From assembly GCA_900018345.1 (NCBI GenBank), contig FCNA01000021.1:1-64000 (forward strand): 64,000 nt of DNA. Reading direction: 5' to 3'. The position numbers and the translations under genes were made by a program. The notes under the pieces were generated by a model. The model saw nothing but the letters and a program-made list of their open reading frames with translations. It made no database searches and was not told the origin of the DNA. Positions 9,621 through 18,895 of the stretch are shown here, piece by piece. Position 1 is the stretch's first letter; each line of letters begins with the position of its first letter. This stretch comes from Clostridiales bacterium CHKCI006 (GTDB taxonomy: Bacteria; Bacillota_I; Bacilli_A; Erysipelotrichales; Coprobacillaceae).

Positions 9621-10280
9621 TTATGCCTGAACCGCTTTGTCAACTAACGCATCAATTTCCAGAATATTGAAATCGGATAAGCCTAATTCTACAATGACTG
9701 CGGAATCTTTGACAGTCTCACGAATCTTATCCATGAAAACCTTATTTTCAGGTCCGACCAGTAAGACATCGAAAGATCCAACACGGCTCGCTAAACTACT
9801 TAAGCTTCCACCCGTTGCATTCATTGCAATACCACGGCGATGTGCAGATTCGTTCATCTTCACTGCAAAGGCATTGCTTGTAATACCACTACCACAAATC
9901 ATTAACACTTTACACATGCTGCGTGGCTGCTTTGGTTCTGCCTTGCTTTCTTCCTGAACCACTGGTTCTTCTTTGGTTTCCTTACCTGCATTCATCGCTT
10001 TGTCTACCAGACCATCGATTTTCAGGATGTTGAAGTCTTCAATATCAAGTAAAACAACCTCAGCTTTATCACCAACAGTTTCTTTGATCTTGTCTAAGAA
10101 TGCTTTACTCTGAGGACCAACTAATAATACATCAAAAGTACCAACCAGCTTGTCAAGAGTAGAAACGGATCCGCCTGTTGCGTTCATCTCGATTCCTCTT
10201 TTTTGTGCAGATTCGTTCATCTTCACTGCAAAGGCATTACTTGTAATACCGCTCGCACATAACATCAATACTTTTTTCAT
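9621..10280 (-). CDS. Tandem-duplicated PTS EIIB-like protein
   Basis: The 219-residue protein consists of two copies of a lactose/cellobiose-type EIIB domain joined by an acidic linker rich in Glu and Lys (about residues 96-118). Each copy opens with a phosphocysteine loop, LCASGITSN in the first and ICGSGITSN in the second, and shares the stretches AFAVKMNESA and FDVLLVGP. EIIB passes phosphate from EIIA to the sugar held by EIIC. No EIIA, EIIC or HPr gene is adjacent, so this is an orphan and may act in regulation. The frame opens upstream, but the ATG at 10280 has TAAGGAGGAG before it. A strong promoter and a direct repeat lie upstream. Confidence 0.85.
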   Translation of the reverse strand: MKKVLMLCASGITSNAFAVKMNESAQKRGIEMNATGGSVSTLDKLVGTFDVLLVGPQSKAFLDKIKETVGDKAEVVLLDIEDFNILKIDGLVDKAMNAGKETKEEPVVQEESKAEPKQPRSMCKVLMICGSGITSNAFAVKMNESAHRRGIAMNATGGSLSSLASRVGSFDVLLVGPENKVFMDKIRETVKDSAVIVELGLSDFNILEIDALVDKAVQA

Positions 10281-10307
10281 TGATATCTCCTCCTTAACTT
10301 CGCCATC

Positions 10308-10336
10308 ATAATAATACAAAAATTTCTAAATGTAAA
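10308..10336 (-). promoter_or_regulatory. Promoter of the tandem EIIB gene
   Basis: On the minus strand TTTACA, exactly 17 bases and TATTAT precede the start at 10280 by about 28 bases. Confidence 0.75.
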
Positions 10337-10360
10337 GTGTTTTTTATAGATATTTTCGAT

Positions 10361-10392
10361 TGTTACCGTTAACATTTCCAGTGGTAGCGTTA
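10361..10392 (+). promoter_or_regulatory. Tandem direct repeat upstream of the EIIB promoter
   Basis: TGTTACCGTTA at 10361-10371 and TGGTAGCGTTA at 10382-10392 match at nine of eleven positions and are offset by 21 bases, two helical turns. They lie upstream of the -35 box. The 9-base cores with a 12-base gap resemble LytTR-type activator sites, but this is inference. Confidence 0.4.
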
Positions 10393-10413
10393 CTATCATT
10401 TTTGAAAGAGGAT

Positions 10414-10905
10414 TCACTTTTTGAGCACATAGAGACAATCATCATGGACCTTATTGCCATAACCTCTGATGGCCTGCGTTAAGATCCCTTCGAGCTGAAA
10501 ACCTAGACGCTCCAATAGGCGGCAACTTACCTCATTATCTTTAAAGGCCCGCGCACTAATACAATCATAACGTTCAAATAACTGCCTGATCACCTCTTCC
10601 AGTGCCTCACTCATATATCCCTGATGGCTGTATGCTTCACCCAAATAATACGAGATCTCACAGGAGTTGACCCCAAAGCGCAAAGAATCCTCACCGGCAT
10701 AGATGGCACCAATCAGACTACCATCAATCAGCCTTTCGATATACCAGACATTGGCTGACTGGGCATCCTGGCTCACCATTTCCTCTAACTGCTTATCGTT
10801 CAGTTCCTGCATACAGTTATAAGCTAAAACAAAAGCACTATTCCGTATCGGCTTGATTGCCTGCCAATCCTTAGCACGCGCCCGTCTTAATCGAATCCGT
10901 TTCAT
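10414..10905 (-). CDS. GNAT-family N-acetyltransferase (RimJ-like)
   Basis: The protein of 163 residues has the GNAT fold of RimJ/RimL-type enzymes, which move acetyl from acetyl-CoA to an amine. Visible hallmarks are a mid-protein SCEISYYLGEAYSHQGYMSEAL segment and the C-terminal RLLERLGFQLEG motif. The substrate is unknown. The ATG at 10905 follows AAGGAG; a GTG nine bases upstream is less well spaced. It follows guaB closely but is separated by a terminator. Confidence 0.85.
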   Translation of the reverse strand: MKRIRLRRARAKDWQAIKPIRNSAFVLAYNCMQELNDKQLEEMVSQDAQSANVWYIERLIDGSLIGAIYAGEDSLRFGVNSCEISYYLGEAYSHQGYMSEALEEVIRQLFERYDCISARAFKDNEVSCRLLERLGFQLEGILTQAIRGYGNKVHDDCLYVLKK

Positions 10906-10959
10906 CACGTTCACTCCTTAGTCTGCATATTTGTTGATAAAAGATCCCTTCCTGCGGAT

Positions 10960-10984
10960 AAAAATGATAGACGCATGGTCTATC
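10960..10984 (-). terminator. Terminator at the end of guaB
   Basis: On the minus strand GATAGAC-five bases-GTCTATC is followed by ATTTTTAT and overlaps the guaB stop codon. Confidence 0.75.
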
Positions 10985-12494
10985 TTTCTAAAGCATCGAT
11001 CGTTTTATCTTTGACAACCACGTCATGTGCGCCACCCTCAACAATCGACGTTGCAGAAACCAGCGTTAAACGGGCTTTCTGCTGTAATTCTTCAATCGTC
11101 AAAGCACCGCAGTTACACATCGTGGATTTGATCTTACTTAAGGTCATTTGAACATTATCATGTAAGAAACCTGCATATGGTACATAAGAATCGACACCTT
11201 CTTCGAATGACAGCTTCTTGTCACCACCCAGGTCATATCGCTGCCAGTTGCGTGCACGGTTGCTGCCTTCGCCCCAGTATTCTTTCATATAGGTACCATT
11301 GACTGTAACTTTTTTCGTAGGTGATTCCTCAAAGCGAGAGAAATAACGACCCAACATCACGAAATCTGCCCCCATCGCTAAAGCCAGCGTCATATGATAG
11401 TCATAAACGATTCCACCATCTGAACAGATTGGGATGTAGATACCTGTTTCTTTAAAGTATTCGTCACGTGCTTTGGCTACTTCGATGACAGCCGTTGCCT
11501 GTCCGCGTCCAATTCCCTTGGTTTCACGGGTAATACAAATAGAACCGCCGCCAATACCGATCTTAACAAAGTCAGCACCAGCTTTAGCTAAGAAGAGGAA
11601 ACCATCACGATCGACGACATTTCCTGCACCCACCTTGACGCTGTCACCATAATGTTCGCGGATCCAGGCGATCGTACGTGCCTGCCATTCTGAAAAACCT
11701 TCTGAAGAATCGATACAGAGCACATCCACCCCTGCTTCAACCAGGGCAGGAACACGCGTTTCATAGTCTCGCGTATTGATACCGGCACCCACAATATAGC
11801 GTTTGCCTTCATCCAATAATTCATTCTGATTCTCTTTGTGATCATCATAATCTTTACGGAAAACCAGATATTTTAAACACTGATTCTCATCAACGATAGG
11901 TAAGGTGTTCAGCTTGTGATCCCAGATCATGTTATTGGCTTCTTTCAAAGTGATGCCTTCCTTAGCATAGACCAGATCTTCAAATTTTGTCATGAATTCA
12001 GATACCTTTGTATCGCCAGACATTCTGGAAACACGATAGTCACGGCTGGTTACCAGACCCACTAAACGACCGTCAGCCTGACCATTTTCAGTTACCGCCA
12101 TCGTCGAATGACCTGTTTTTTCTAAAAGATCCAGAACATCCTGTAAAGTCGCATCTGGAGCGATATTAGAATCGCTGACAACAAAACCTGCCTTGTAGTT
12201 TTTGACACGGGCTACCATCGCCGCTTCACTGCTGGCTGACTGAGACCCATAGATGAATGCCACGCCGCCTTCTTTCGCTAAAGCGATGGCTAAGCGTTCA
12301 CCGGATACAGCCTGCATAATGGCAGATACCATTGGGATGTTCATTGTTAACGGACATTCTTCCTGTCCTTTTTTATATTTCACTAAAGGCGTTTTCAAGC
12401 TTACATTGGCAGGTACATGCTCAGCTGAAGAATAACCAGGTACAAGTAAGTATTCGCCAAATGTATGCGAAGGTTGATCAAAATAGTAAGCCAT
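10980..12494 (-). CDS. guaB: Inosine-5'-monophosphate dehydrogenase
   Basis: IMPDH oxidises IMP to XMP with NAD+, the committed step to GMP. The 504-residue protein has the TIM barrel interrupted by a pair of CBS domains (about residues 95-215). The catalytic loop is [10 protein letters not shown] near residue 320, followed by RGQATAV and the SDGGI phosphate-binding motif. The start ATG follows AAAGGAGACTTGAGAA. It has its own promoter and terminator, so it is a single-gene unit. No riboswitch is visible in its short leader. Confidence 0.96.
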   Translation of the reverse strand: MAYYFDQPSHTFGEYLLVPGYSSAEHVPANVSLKTPLVKYKKGQEECPLTMNIPMVSAIMQAVSGERLAIALAKEGGVAFIYGSQSASSEAAMVARVKNYKAGFVVSDSNIAPDATLQDVLDLLEKTGHSTMAVTENGQADGRLVGLVTSRDYRVSRMSGDTKVSEFMTKFEDLVYAKEGITLKEANNMIWDHKLNTLPIVDENQCLKYLVFRKDYDDHKENQNELLDEGKRYIVGAGINTRDYETRVPALVEAGVDVLCIDSSEGFSEWQARTIAWIREHYGDSVKVGAGNVVDRDGFLFLAKAGADFVKIGIGGGSICITRETKGIGRGQATAVIEVAKARDEYFKETGIYIPICSDGGIVYDYHMTLALAMGADFVMLGRYFSRFEESPTKKVTVNGTYMKEYWGEGSNRARNWQRYDLGGDKKLSFEEGVDSYVPYAGFLHDNVQMTLSKIKSTMCNCGALTIEELQQKARLTLVSATSIVEGGAHDVVVKDKTIDALER

Positions 12495-12547
12495 TTCTCA
12501 AGTCTCCTTTTCTTTCATTGTCTTTGTCTTGTTAATTGATTTTTCTA

Positions 12548-12576
12548 ATTATAATCTATTCGTGTTCAAAGCGCAA
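12548..12576 (-). promoter_or_regulatory. guaB promoter
   Basis: On the minus strand TTGCGC, 17 bases and TATAAT lie about 54 bases before the start codon, giving a leader of about 47 bases. Confidence 0.75.
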
Positions 12577-12600
12577 TAGATTTTTTCAATTTTATATGAT

Positions 12601-12622
12601 AATTTCAATAAAATTTGAAATT
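12601..12622. repeat. AT-rich inverted repeat between plsC and guaB
   Basis: AATTTCAA and TTGAAATT form a perfect 8-base inverted repeat with a six-base loop. No T run follows on the minus strand, so it is a poor terminator. It may be an operator near the guaB promoter or a 3' hairpin of the plsC transcript. Confidence 0.4.
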
Positions 12623-12697
12623 CGACCTATCCGTCAAACGGCCTTTCTGACTTCTTCTATTACTTAAATGAGTTGGCTGATTTCGAAAAATCAAAAA

Positions 12698-13411
12698 CTA
12701 TTGTCCTAAACGTTCGGCAATTTTCTCTTCGATACGGTGTTGTACGAGAGCGGCAATTTCGTTTGAGCTCAGATCCTGATATTCTTCATAAGGAATCGGT
12801 TTGAGATAATGTACCTCTGGGTAGACCTTACGAATACTTTTACGGTCAAAGACCTGAAAACTGTTGATCAAAGCCACCGGTACAATGGTAGCCTTGGCAT
12901 TGGAAGCACTTTTGAATGTTCCGCCTTTAAACTCCCCTAAATGATTGCCATTTTTAGAACGGGTCCCTTCCGGGAAAATAATGTAGTTAATGCCTTTTTT
13001 GAGATCTTTACTGACTTCATGAATGACCCGAATAGACTGACGCAGATTATCACGCTCCATTCCACGTGCCTGCAGCAGATCGACGAGATCCTTGACAAAG
13101 AAAGTTTGGGTCAGTTCGATCTTGACCACTGCCGTTGTAAAATGTGGATGGGTATAACAGATCAGGACCGGATCAAAAAGCCCCTGGTGATTAGGTGCCA
13201 ACAGATAGCCATCTTCATCAGGCAGATTTTCAACCCCGCTCACAATCGGTTTGATCGAACCATGTTTAATGATCCAATTGCAAATGCGTTTAGCTAAACG
13301 ATACCGCTCATCTAAGCTGACGTTGGGATCGTCCTTGATCTTTTTTAACTGGGAATACCAGCCTGGCAGACTGAAGATTCCTCTAATGACAAGCATGACA
13401 ATTCTAAGCAT
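12698..13411 (-). CDS. plsC: 1-acyl-sn-glycerol-3-phosphate acyltransferase
   Basis: PlsC makes phosphatidic acid from lysophosphatidic acid at the membrane. The 237-residue protein carries the acyltransferase motifs NHQGLFD (HX4D, near residue 78) and FPEGTRSKNG (near 150), with a hydrophobic N-terminal stretch. Its start overlaps the end of dfrA by eight bases, so it is the last gene of the long operon that begins at potB. Its link to nucleotide metabolism is positional only. Confidence 0.92.
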   Translation of the reverse strand: MLRIVMLVIRGIFSLPGWYSQLKKIKDDPNVSLDERYRLAKRICNWIIKHGSIKPIVSGVENLPDEDGYLLAPNHQGLFDPVLICYTHPHFTTAVVKIELTQTFFVKDLVDLLQARGMERDNLRQSIRVIHEVSKDLKKGINYIIFPEGTRSKNGNHLGEFKGGTFKSASNAKATIVPVALINSFQVFDRKSIRKVYPEVHYLKPIPYEEYQDLSSNEIAALVQHRIEEKIAERLGQ

Positions 13412-13883
13412 ATGGCTTCCTCCGATAGATTTCTAATGTAAATGTTTCTTTAGGTTCACAGTGATCCAGCTCGAAATAAGCACTGAAATCAGCCAACCAG
13501 GCATCCCCTTGATGATCGCCTGGAATACGCGATAACAGGATCTGATCCGCCCAGGGATAACACTGCTTATAGATCGAAGCCCCACCGCAAATATAAAGTT
13601 CCTCTTTGGACTGGCGATAAGCTTGCAGCACTTCTTCTAAAGAGCTGACCCAGCGCGCACCTTCAGGCAGATCTAAAGGCTGACTGGAGAGCACCAGCGT
13701 CTGGCGTTTTGGTAAAGGACGTCCGATCGCTTCATAGGTCTTTCGCCCCATCAGGATCGTATGATTCAGTGTCGTCTTTTTGAAATGGGCAAAATCCTCC
13801 GCATGATGCCAGGGCATGCCTGAGGGACTCTGACTGTCTCCAATCAGGTTATGCCGGTCACAGGCAACGATGATCGTAATCAT
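13404..13883 (-). CDS. dfrA: Dihydrofolate reductase
   Basis: DHFR reduces dihydrofolate to tetrahydrofolate with NADPH. The 159-residue protein begins [15 protein letters not shown] and has the MPWHHAEDFAHFKKTT helix (acidic residue for substrate binding), the GRKTYEAIG NADPH motif and a GGASIY stretch. The start codon overlaps the thyA stop in TAATG, so the two are translationally coupled, as is usual for the thyA-folA pair that regenerates folate used by ThyA. Confidence 0.95.
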   Translation of the reverse strand: MITIIVACDRHNLIGDSQSPSGMPWHHAEDFAHFKKTTLNHTILMGRKTYEAIGRPLPKRQTLVLSSQPLDLPEGARWVSSLEEVLQAYRQSKEELYICGGASIYKQCYPWADQILLSRIPGDHQGDAWLADFSAYFELDHCEPKETFTLEIYRRKPYA

Positions 13884-14770
13884 TAGACACTGACCTTCCC
13901 TTTCAAACGCCCGTGGCTGCGATAGTTGACAATCTGGATATCTTCGATCTTGAAATCAAAGATGGACTTCACTTCCGGATTCAAAACGAGCTGACATTTT
14001 GGATACGGTTCACGCTCCAGCTGTTGTCTGATGACCTCAATGTGATCTTTATAGATGTGGGCATCACCGATCGTATGGATAAATTCCTTTGCCTGGTAAC
14101 CGCAAACCTGAGCCAGCATTGCCGTAAACAGGGCATAGGAGGCAATATTAAACGGCACGCCTAAAAATGTATCTGCGCTGCGCTGATAGAGCTGACTAGA
14201 TAAATACTTGCGGTCATGGGATACATAGAACTGTATAAATGCGTGACAAGGCGGTAAGGCCATCTCATCAACCTGCGCCGGATTCCAGGCACAGATGATA
14301 TGCCGACGTGAAAACGGATTGTTTTTCAGACTGTCTACCAGCTTGGCCAGCTGATCAACGCCCTGATCATTAAAGTTACGCCACTGATGTCCATAGACCG
14401 GACCGAGCTCACCGTATTTAACCACAAAAGGATCATCAGCCGGGAGGGCTTTGATCTTTGCAACGAATTCCTCCATGCTCTCTCCCTGGTAATCCGCTGA
14501 TTTTGTGTATGCCTCATATGGCCAATCATTCCAGATCTTCACATTACGATCGACCAGATACTTAATATTCGTATCTCCCTTGATAAACCAAAGGAGCTCT
14601 TCGGCAATTGGTCTTAAATACATTTTCTTTGTCGTCAATAAAGGAAAACCATCGTCAAGACGATAACGGGTCTGATAACCAAAGACGCTGCGCGTCCCGG
14701 TTCCCGTACGATCATCACGATCTTCACCGTTTTCCAGAATATAACGGCACATGTCTAAATATTCTTTCAT
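13883..14770 (-). CDS. thyA: Thymidylate synthase
   Basis: ThyA methylates dUMP to dTMP using methylene-tetrahydrofolate. The 295-residue protein shows the RTGTGT N-terminal loop, the catalytic cysteine in [10 protein letters not shown], the [19 protein letters not shown] stretch and the HIYKDHIE motif. The GTG nine bases upstream overlaps the GGGGTG ribosome site, so the ATG at 14770 is preferred. It starts 18 bases after the amidohydrolase stop, which places it in the same transcript. Confidence 0.96.
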   Translation of the reverse strand: MKEYLDMCRYILENGEDRDDRTGTGTRSVFGYQTRYRLDDGFPLLTTKKMYLRPIAEELLWFIKGDTNIKYLVDRNVKIWNDWPYEAYTKSADYQGESMEEFVAKIKALPADDPFVVKYGELGPVYGHQWRNFNDQGVDQLAKLVDSLKNNPFSRRHIICAWNPAQVDEMALPPCHAFIQFYVSHDRKYLSSQLYQRSADTFLGVPFNIASYALFTAMLAQVCGYQAKEFIHTIGDAHIYKDHIEVIRQQLEREPYPKCQLVLNPEVKSIFDFKIEDIQIVNYRSHGRLKGKVSV

Positions 14771-14788
14771 TATATTCACCCCAGTCCA

Positions 14789-16123
14789 TTATACTATATT
14801 TTTTTCTTCGTTTAAACTAGCGGACCTTTTTTTTGCCTCAGCACTGAAGGTCGTCATTTGACTGGCTAGATCCTGGCGAAGCTGCGCCAGATCCTGATGC
14901 ACTAAACGATGCTCATGCACCAGCAGGTTTCCATTGACATAGACTTCCTGCACATTGGAGGCATTGGCACTGTAGACCAGCACGGCATAAGGATCGTGAA
15001 CAGGAAACATATTCACGCCATCCATATCCATCAGGATAAAATCGGCTTTCTTGCCTGCTTCCAGTGAGCCGATCTGTTGGGCCAGCCCGAGCGCCTCTGC
15101 TCCGCCGTAAGTCGCTAAGCGTACCACCTGACTGGCTGGAAAAATGGATCGATCATGAAGCCAGGTCTTTTGAAAACTCGGAATTAGACGCATCTGTACA
15201 AACAGATCCAGGGTATTCCCACTGGAGGGGCCATCTGTGCCCAGCCCAACACGTACCCCGGCGGCTAGAAGCTGATCTAAAGGCGCCACGCCTTTGCCGG
15301 CTTTTGTATTGGCTCCGATACAATGGATCAGGGAAACATCATGCTGCTTCATCAGTTCAATATCATGCGGTGTTAAATGAATGCCATGGACCATGATCAA
15401 CCGTGAGCTCAAGACACCGATATGATCTAAATATTCAACCGGTGTCATGGCATAGTTTTCCTCAAATGCCTGCATCTCATAATCCATTTCAGATACATGC
15501 ATCATCCAGGGAATCTGATAAGCCTGGCTCAAAGCATCGACCTGCTGCAACACTTCCTTAGGATTCGTATTGGTCGCATGTGGGGCAATCATGACCCGCA
15601 GTAAAGGATGAGCAGGATAAGCGGCCATTTTTTGGGCTATCTCCAGTCCCCCAAAAGGACGGGTCGTATCACAGGTGGCAAAATCGATGATCGTTTCACC
15701 TAGCAGGGCCCGCATCCCCATCTCACTTGCTGCCTTGTAAACAGCATCTTCAAAATAGTACATATCTGCCACACAGGTCACCCCGCCAAGCAGCATTTCC
15801 GCCATGGCGTATTTCGTGCTGGCCACGACCAGTTCAGAGGTCATGCAGGCATTCTCTAATGGAAATAGGAAGCGGCGTAAGCGATCAGGACAATCATCCC
15901 CCAAAGAGCGAAAAGGGATCATCCCCAGGTGGCTATGTCCATTGACAAACCCCGGCAATAACAGGCGATGCTTGCCATGAATGATCCTGCCCTCAAAATT
16001 GGCGGGCGGGATTTGTCCGACTTCGATGATCGTGTCATCCTCAAAAATCAGATAGCCATCCTCAAAAACATCCATCTTGGCATTCATGGTCAGAATATAC
16101 GCCTGGTCAATCATTGTCTTCAT
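14789..16123 (-). CDS. Amidohydrolase, MtaD-like purine/aminohydrolase
   Basis: This 444-residue metal-dependent hydrolase has the first metal site NGHSHLGM near residue 61, further histidines in PHATNTN and MMHVSEMDYE, and the catalytic aspartate in LGTDGPSSGNTLD. The layout matches the 5'-methylthioadenosine/S-adenosylhomocysteine deaminase branch (MtaD/SsnA/guanine deaminase). The position right after adenine deaminase and under a guanine riboswitch supports a purine or purine-nucleoside deaminase. The exact substrate cannot be read. Its start overlaps the end of ade by 17 bases. Confidence 0.85.
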   Translation of the reverse strand: MKTMIDQAYILTMNAKMDVFEDGYLIFEDDTIIEVGQIPPANFEGRIIHGKHRLLLPGFVNGHSHLGMIPFRSLGDDCPDRLRRFLFPLENACMTSELVVASTKYAMAEMLLGGVTCVADMYYFEDAVYKAASEMGMRALLGETIIDFATCDTTRPFGGLEIAQKMAAYPAHPLLRVMIAPHATNTNPKEVLQQVDALSQAYQIPWMMHVSEMDYEMQAFEENYAMTPVEYLDHIGVLSSRLIMVHGIHLTPHDIELMKQHDVSLIHCIGANTKAGKGVAPLDQLLAAGVRVGLGTDGPSSGNTLDLFVQMRLIPSFQKTWLHDRSIFPASQVVRLATYGGAEALGLAQQIGSLEAGKKADFILMDMDGVNMFPVHDPYAVLVYSANASNVQEVYVNGNLLVHEHRLVHQDLAQLRQDLASQMTTFSAEAKKRSASLNEEKNIV

Positions 16124-17831
16124 CTGTCAACACCCTTTCTATACATGGTATGATTTGTTGTCGGCGACAGTCAATCAAGCCGGCATCCGTGATCTTCAGT
16201 TCCGGTGAAACAGGCAAGGATAAAGTCGCAAATGACATGATCGGATGATCATGGACATACCCGGCCTGACGCATGCGCCGGGTCACTTCTTCGAGTTCGC
16301 TGGCAGTGACTGCAAGCGGACCATCGCTGATGATCCCACCTACCGGAAGATGAACCATAGCCTGACCGTGGTCATCAACAATGCCATAGCCTCCCTGACA
16401 GGCTATGACTTGATTAGCGATCTTGCACATTTTTTTGGCATCATTTCCCATTACCATCAGATTATGATGATCATGAGCCCAGCTGGTCGCTAATGCCGCA
16501 GAGGACTGGAGCGCGTTTCGTACAAAGCCGAAAGCATGCTGACCATTTTTGCCATAGCGCTCAAATACCATGACTAGATTCAAGCCGACCTTTTCATAGG
16601 CGATCTGGCCATTGATGATCGGAATGCTTTCGATCACGCGATGTGTAAAGGTAGAATGCGGTTCGATGACCATCACGTTTGCCTGCACTGCCTTCCCCTG
16701 ATAACCATGTAATTGGAAGATCTCCTCCGTGAGCGGATCTAAGTGAATAGAATGATAGAGAGATAAAGAAAAGGAAGCTTCAGGAATAGGGTAGGATGCT
16801 ATCGGCTTGCCATCCTTAAAGACAGCTTCGATCTGCCAGCTGGCGATATCTCGCAGCAAGACCAGATCCGCTTTCTTACCCGGGGCAATCATCCCTCGAT
16901 CGTCCAAATGCATACGTCTGGCTGGAGTATAGGTCGCACAGTAGATGGCTTGGGTCTGCGGCATCCCGTATGCCATCGCCTTTTTGACCACCTCGTTGAG
17001 ATGTCCTTTCGCATAGAGCTTATCGGCCATGCAATCATCTGTCACAAAGCAGAAATGGTCGTAAAGCGCATGCGTAACCAGGGTTTGGACATTCTCAGGT
17101 GTCACGGATTTATCCTGAATCTCTAAGAACATCCCCTTGGCTGCCTTCTCTAGGATTGAGGCAGGTGTCTGGTGCGTATGATCCGCATCGACGCCGGCAG
17201 CTAAATAGATGGACAGATCCTGACCTGTGAGTTTAGGACAATGTCCTTCAATCAAAAAATCAGGACGCATTTGTTTACATAATTGAATCAGACGTCTTGT
17301 CTTTGAATCTTCCTGTTTCAGATCATTAAAATTCATCACTTCACCCAGACAGCGCATATGTGGATCTTTCAACAGCTCGGACACCTCTCCCTCATCCAGG
17401 ATGCCCCCTGTTGTTTCCAGATCCTCTCGTGTTGATGGAACAGAAGAAGGGATACCAAAAAAAATATCCAATGACAAAGCATTGGATATCATCTCATGAA
17501 TTCCCTCCAGACCAGCCACATTGGCAATTTCGTGAGGATCCGCAACAAGCGTTGTTGTTCCCCAACGTAAGGCCTGCTTGTAAAAAGCGCCGGGCCAGGT
17601 CATTGAACTTTCAATATGCATATGAATGTCAACCAGTCCCGGAATGAGATACATACCACTGCCATCAAGCGTTTTCTGGCTGTCTAAGGCAAGTGCCTTG
17701 TCGACATCCACGATGAGACCATCCTTAACGGCGACATCTTTTTGGACGAATCGGCACAAGGCACTTTCAAAGACATATGCGTTTTGAATCAAAAGATCAC
17801 AGGATCTTAACCATTTAAGGTTTGATTCCAT
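16107..17831 (-). CDS. ade: Adenine deaminase
   Basis: Ade converts adenine to hypoxanthine and ammonia. The protein has the bacterial Ade signature: metal-binding HMHIESS near residue 75, DPHEIANVAG, the GHCPKL stretch and a second half with a DHHNLMVMGN motif and GPLAVTASELEEV. Its length of about 574 residues is typical. The start is uncertain: the ATG at 17831 and a GTG at 17843 both lie inside the 3' end of potD and neither has a strong Shine-Dalgarno site, so coupling to potD translation is likely. Confidence 0.93.
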   Translation of the reverse strand: MESNLKWLRSCDLLIQNAYVFESALCRFVQKDVAVKDGLIVDVDKALALDSQKTLDGSGMYLIPGLVDIHMHIESSMTWPGAFYKQALRWGTTTLVADPHEIANVAGLEGIHEMISNALSLDIFFGIPSSVPSTREDLETTGGILDEGEVSELLKDPHMRCLGEVMNFNDLKQEDSKTRRLIQLCKQMRPDFLIEGHCPKLTGQDLSIYLAAGVDADHTHQTPASILEKAAKGMFLEIQDKSVTPENVQTLVTHALYDHFCFVTDDCMADKLYAKGHLNEVVKKAMAYGMPQTQAIYCATYTPARRMHLDDRGMIAPGKKADLVLLRDIASWQIEAVFKDGKPIASYPIPEASFSLSLYHSIHLDPLTEEIFQLHGYQGKAVQANVMVIEPHSTFTHRVIESIPIINGQIAYEKVGLNLVMVFERYGKNGQHAFGFVRNALQSSAALATSWAHDHHNLMVMGNDAKKMCKIANQVIACQGGYGIVDDHGQAMVHLPVGGIISDGPLAVTASELEEVTRRMRQAGYVHDHPIMSFATLSLPVSPELKITDAGLIDCRRQQIIPCIERVLTDEDND

Positions 17832-18871
17832 TTCGTTGTCCACTCATCAAGCAGAGGGAGTACGAAAGTGTAATCAACTGTTTTGGCGTTGTTCTTCACA
17901 ACATTGAAGGTTGTTTCTACGTTTGTACCTTCAGTAACCTGTACATTACCATTCGTAGGAACTTCACCTAAACCATCATTTTCTAATGACTGTGTTCTTG
18001 TCTGTGTTTCTGCACTCAAGCGATAGTTGATCCATTCATAAGCTAAATCCAGGTTCTTACAGTTTTTCGTAATTTCAATCGTGTTGAAGCTTACATAGCT
18101 GCCGCTTTCAGGGTAAACCAGTTTGGCATCTGGACAAGCACCGATCACGGTGTTATAAGCATAGTCACCGATTACGGCCACAGCAATCTCACCACTGGAG
18201 AACATATTCGCAACATCTGCAGATTTAGAATAAGTCTTGACAATATTTGGTTTCAGCTCAGCTAACGCAGCAAAAGCGGCTTCACCATTGTCAGATTTAA
18301 TATCGACACCTGCATAATCACTGGCAACATGTACCATGGCAGGACCAAATGTATTACTGATGACAGGAATCGCAATCTTACCTTTTAATTCTGGTCTCCA
18401 TAAATCAGCCCATTCGGTGATTTCAAAACCAACAGCTTCTTCATCATAGATAATACCCATGGCATTGACCGTATAAGGTAAACCATATCCGCCTGAATCA
18501 ATATTTAACTGTTTTGCGATATCGATCAAAGCATCATAGTTTTCAATTCTGGAAGTATCAATTTTCTGGAACAAGCCATCAGCATAGCCTTCAGCGGCTT
18601 TAGCCTGAGATAATTCCATCACATCAATCTCAGAGTTATCCGGATTGGCTTCCAGTTTCGTATAACGGTCAGAAACTAAGCCTAATTCCTTGACAACCGA
18701 ACAATCGAATGCTTCTTCGAAAGGCCCGAAAACATCTCTCGCTGTTGTATCTTCAGCTAAGTTGAAGCTGGAAACATAGAGCTGAGGTTTTCCGCTGTCA
18801 CTGCTGCCACAGCCAGTCATCGTGATAGCCATTGCGCATGCTAATGCACCTGCAATCCATTTTTTCTTCAT
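17807..18871 (-). CDS. potD: PotD-like extracellular substrate-binding lipoprotein
   Basis: The 354-residue protein has a lipoprotein signal peptide ending MTGC at Cys21, then a periplasmic-binding fold of the spermidine/putrescine (PotD/PotF) type, with stretches such as GLPYTVNAMGIIYD and GEIAVAVIGDY. It delivers solute to PotB/PotC. The name follows the family; because the operon is led by a guanine riboswitch and followed by purine deaminases, the real substrate is probably a purine or nucleoside. The ATG follows GAAGGAGAAGGAG. The 3' end overlaps ade. Confidence 0.88.
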   Translation of the reverse strand: MKKKWIAGALACAMAITMTGCGSSDSGKPQLYVSSFNLAEDTTARDVFGPFEEAFDCSVVKELGLVSDRYTKLEANPDNSEIDVMELSQAKAAEGYADGLFQKIDTSRIENYDALIDIAKQLNIDSGGYGLPYTVNAMGIIYDEEAVGFEITEWADLWRPELKGKIAIPVISNTFGPAMVHVASDYAGVDIKSDNGEAAFAALAELKPNIVKTYSKSADVANMFSSGEIAVAVIGDYAYNTVIGACPDAKLVYPESGSYVSFNTIEITKNCKNLDLAYEWINYRLSAETQTRTQSLENDGLGEVPTNGNVQVTEGTNVETTFNVVKNNAKTVDYTFVLPLLDEWTTKWNQTLNG

Positions 18872-18895
18872 TTTTTCTCCTTCTCCTTCATCTTT

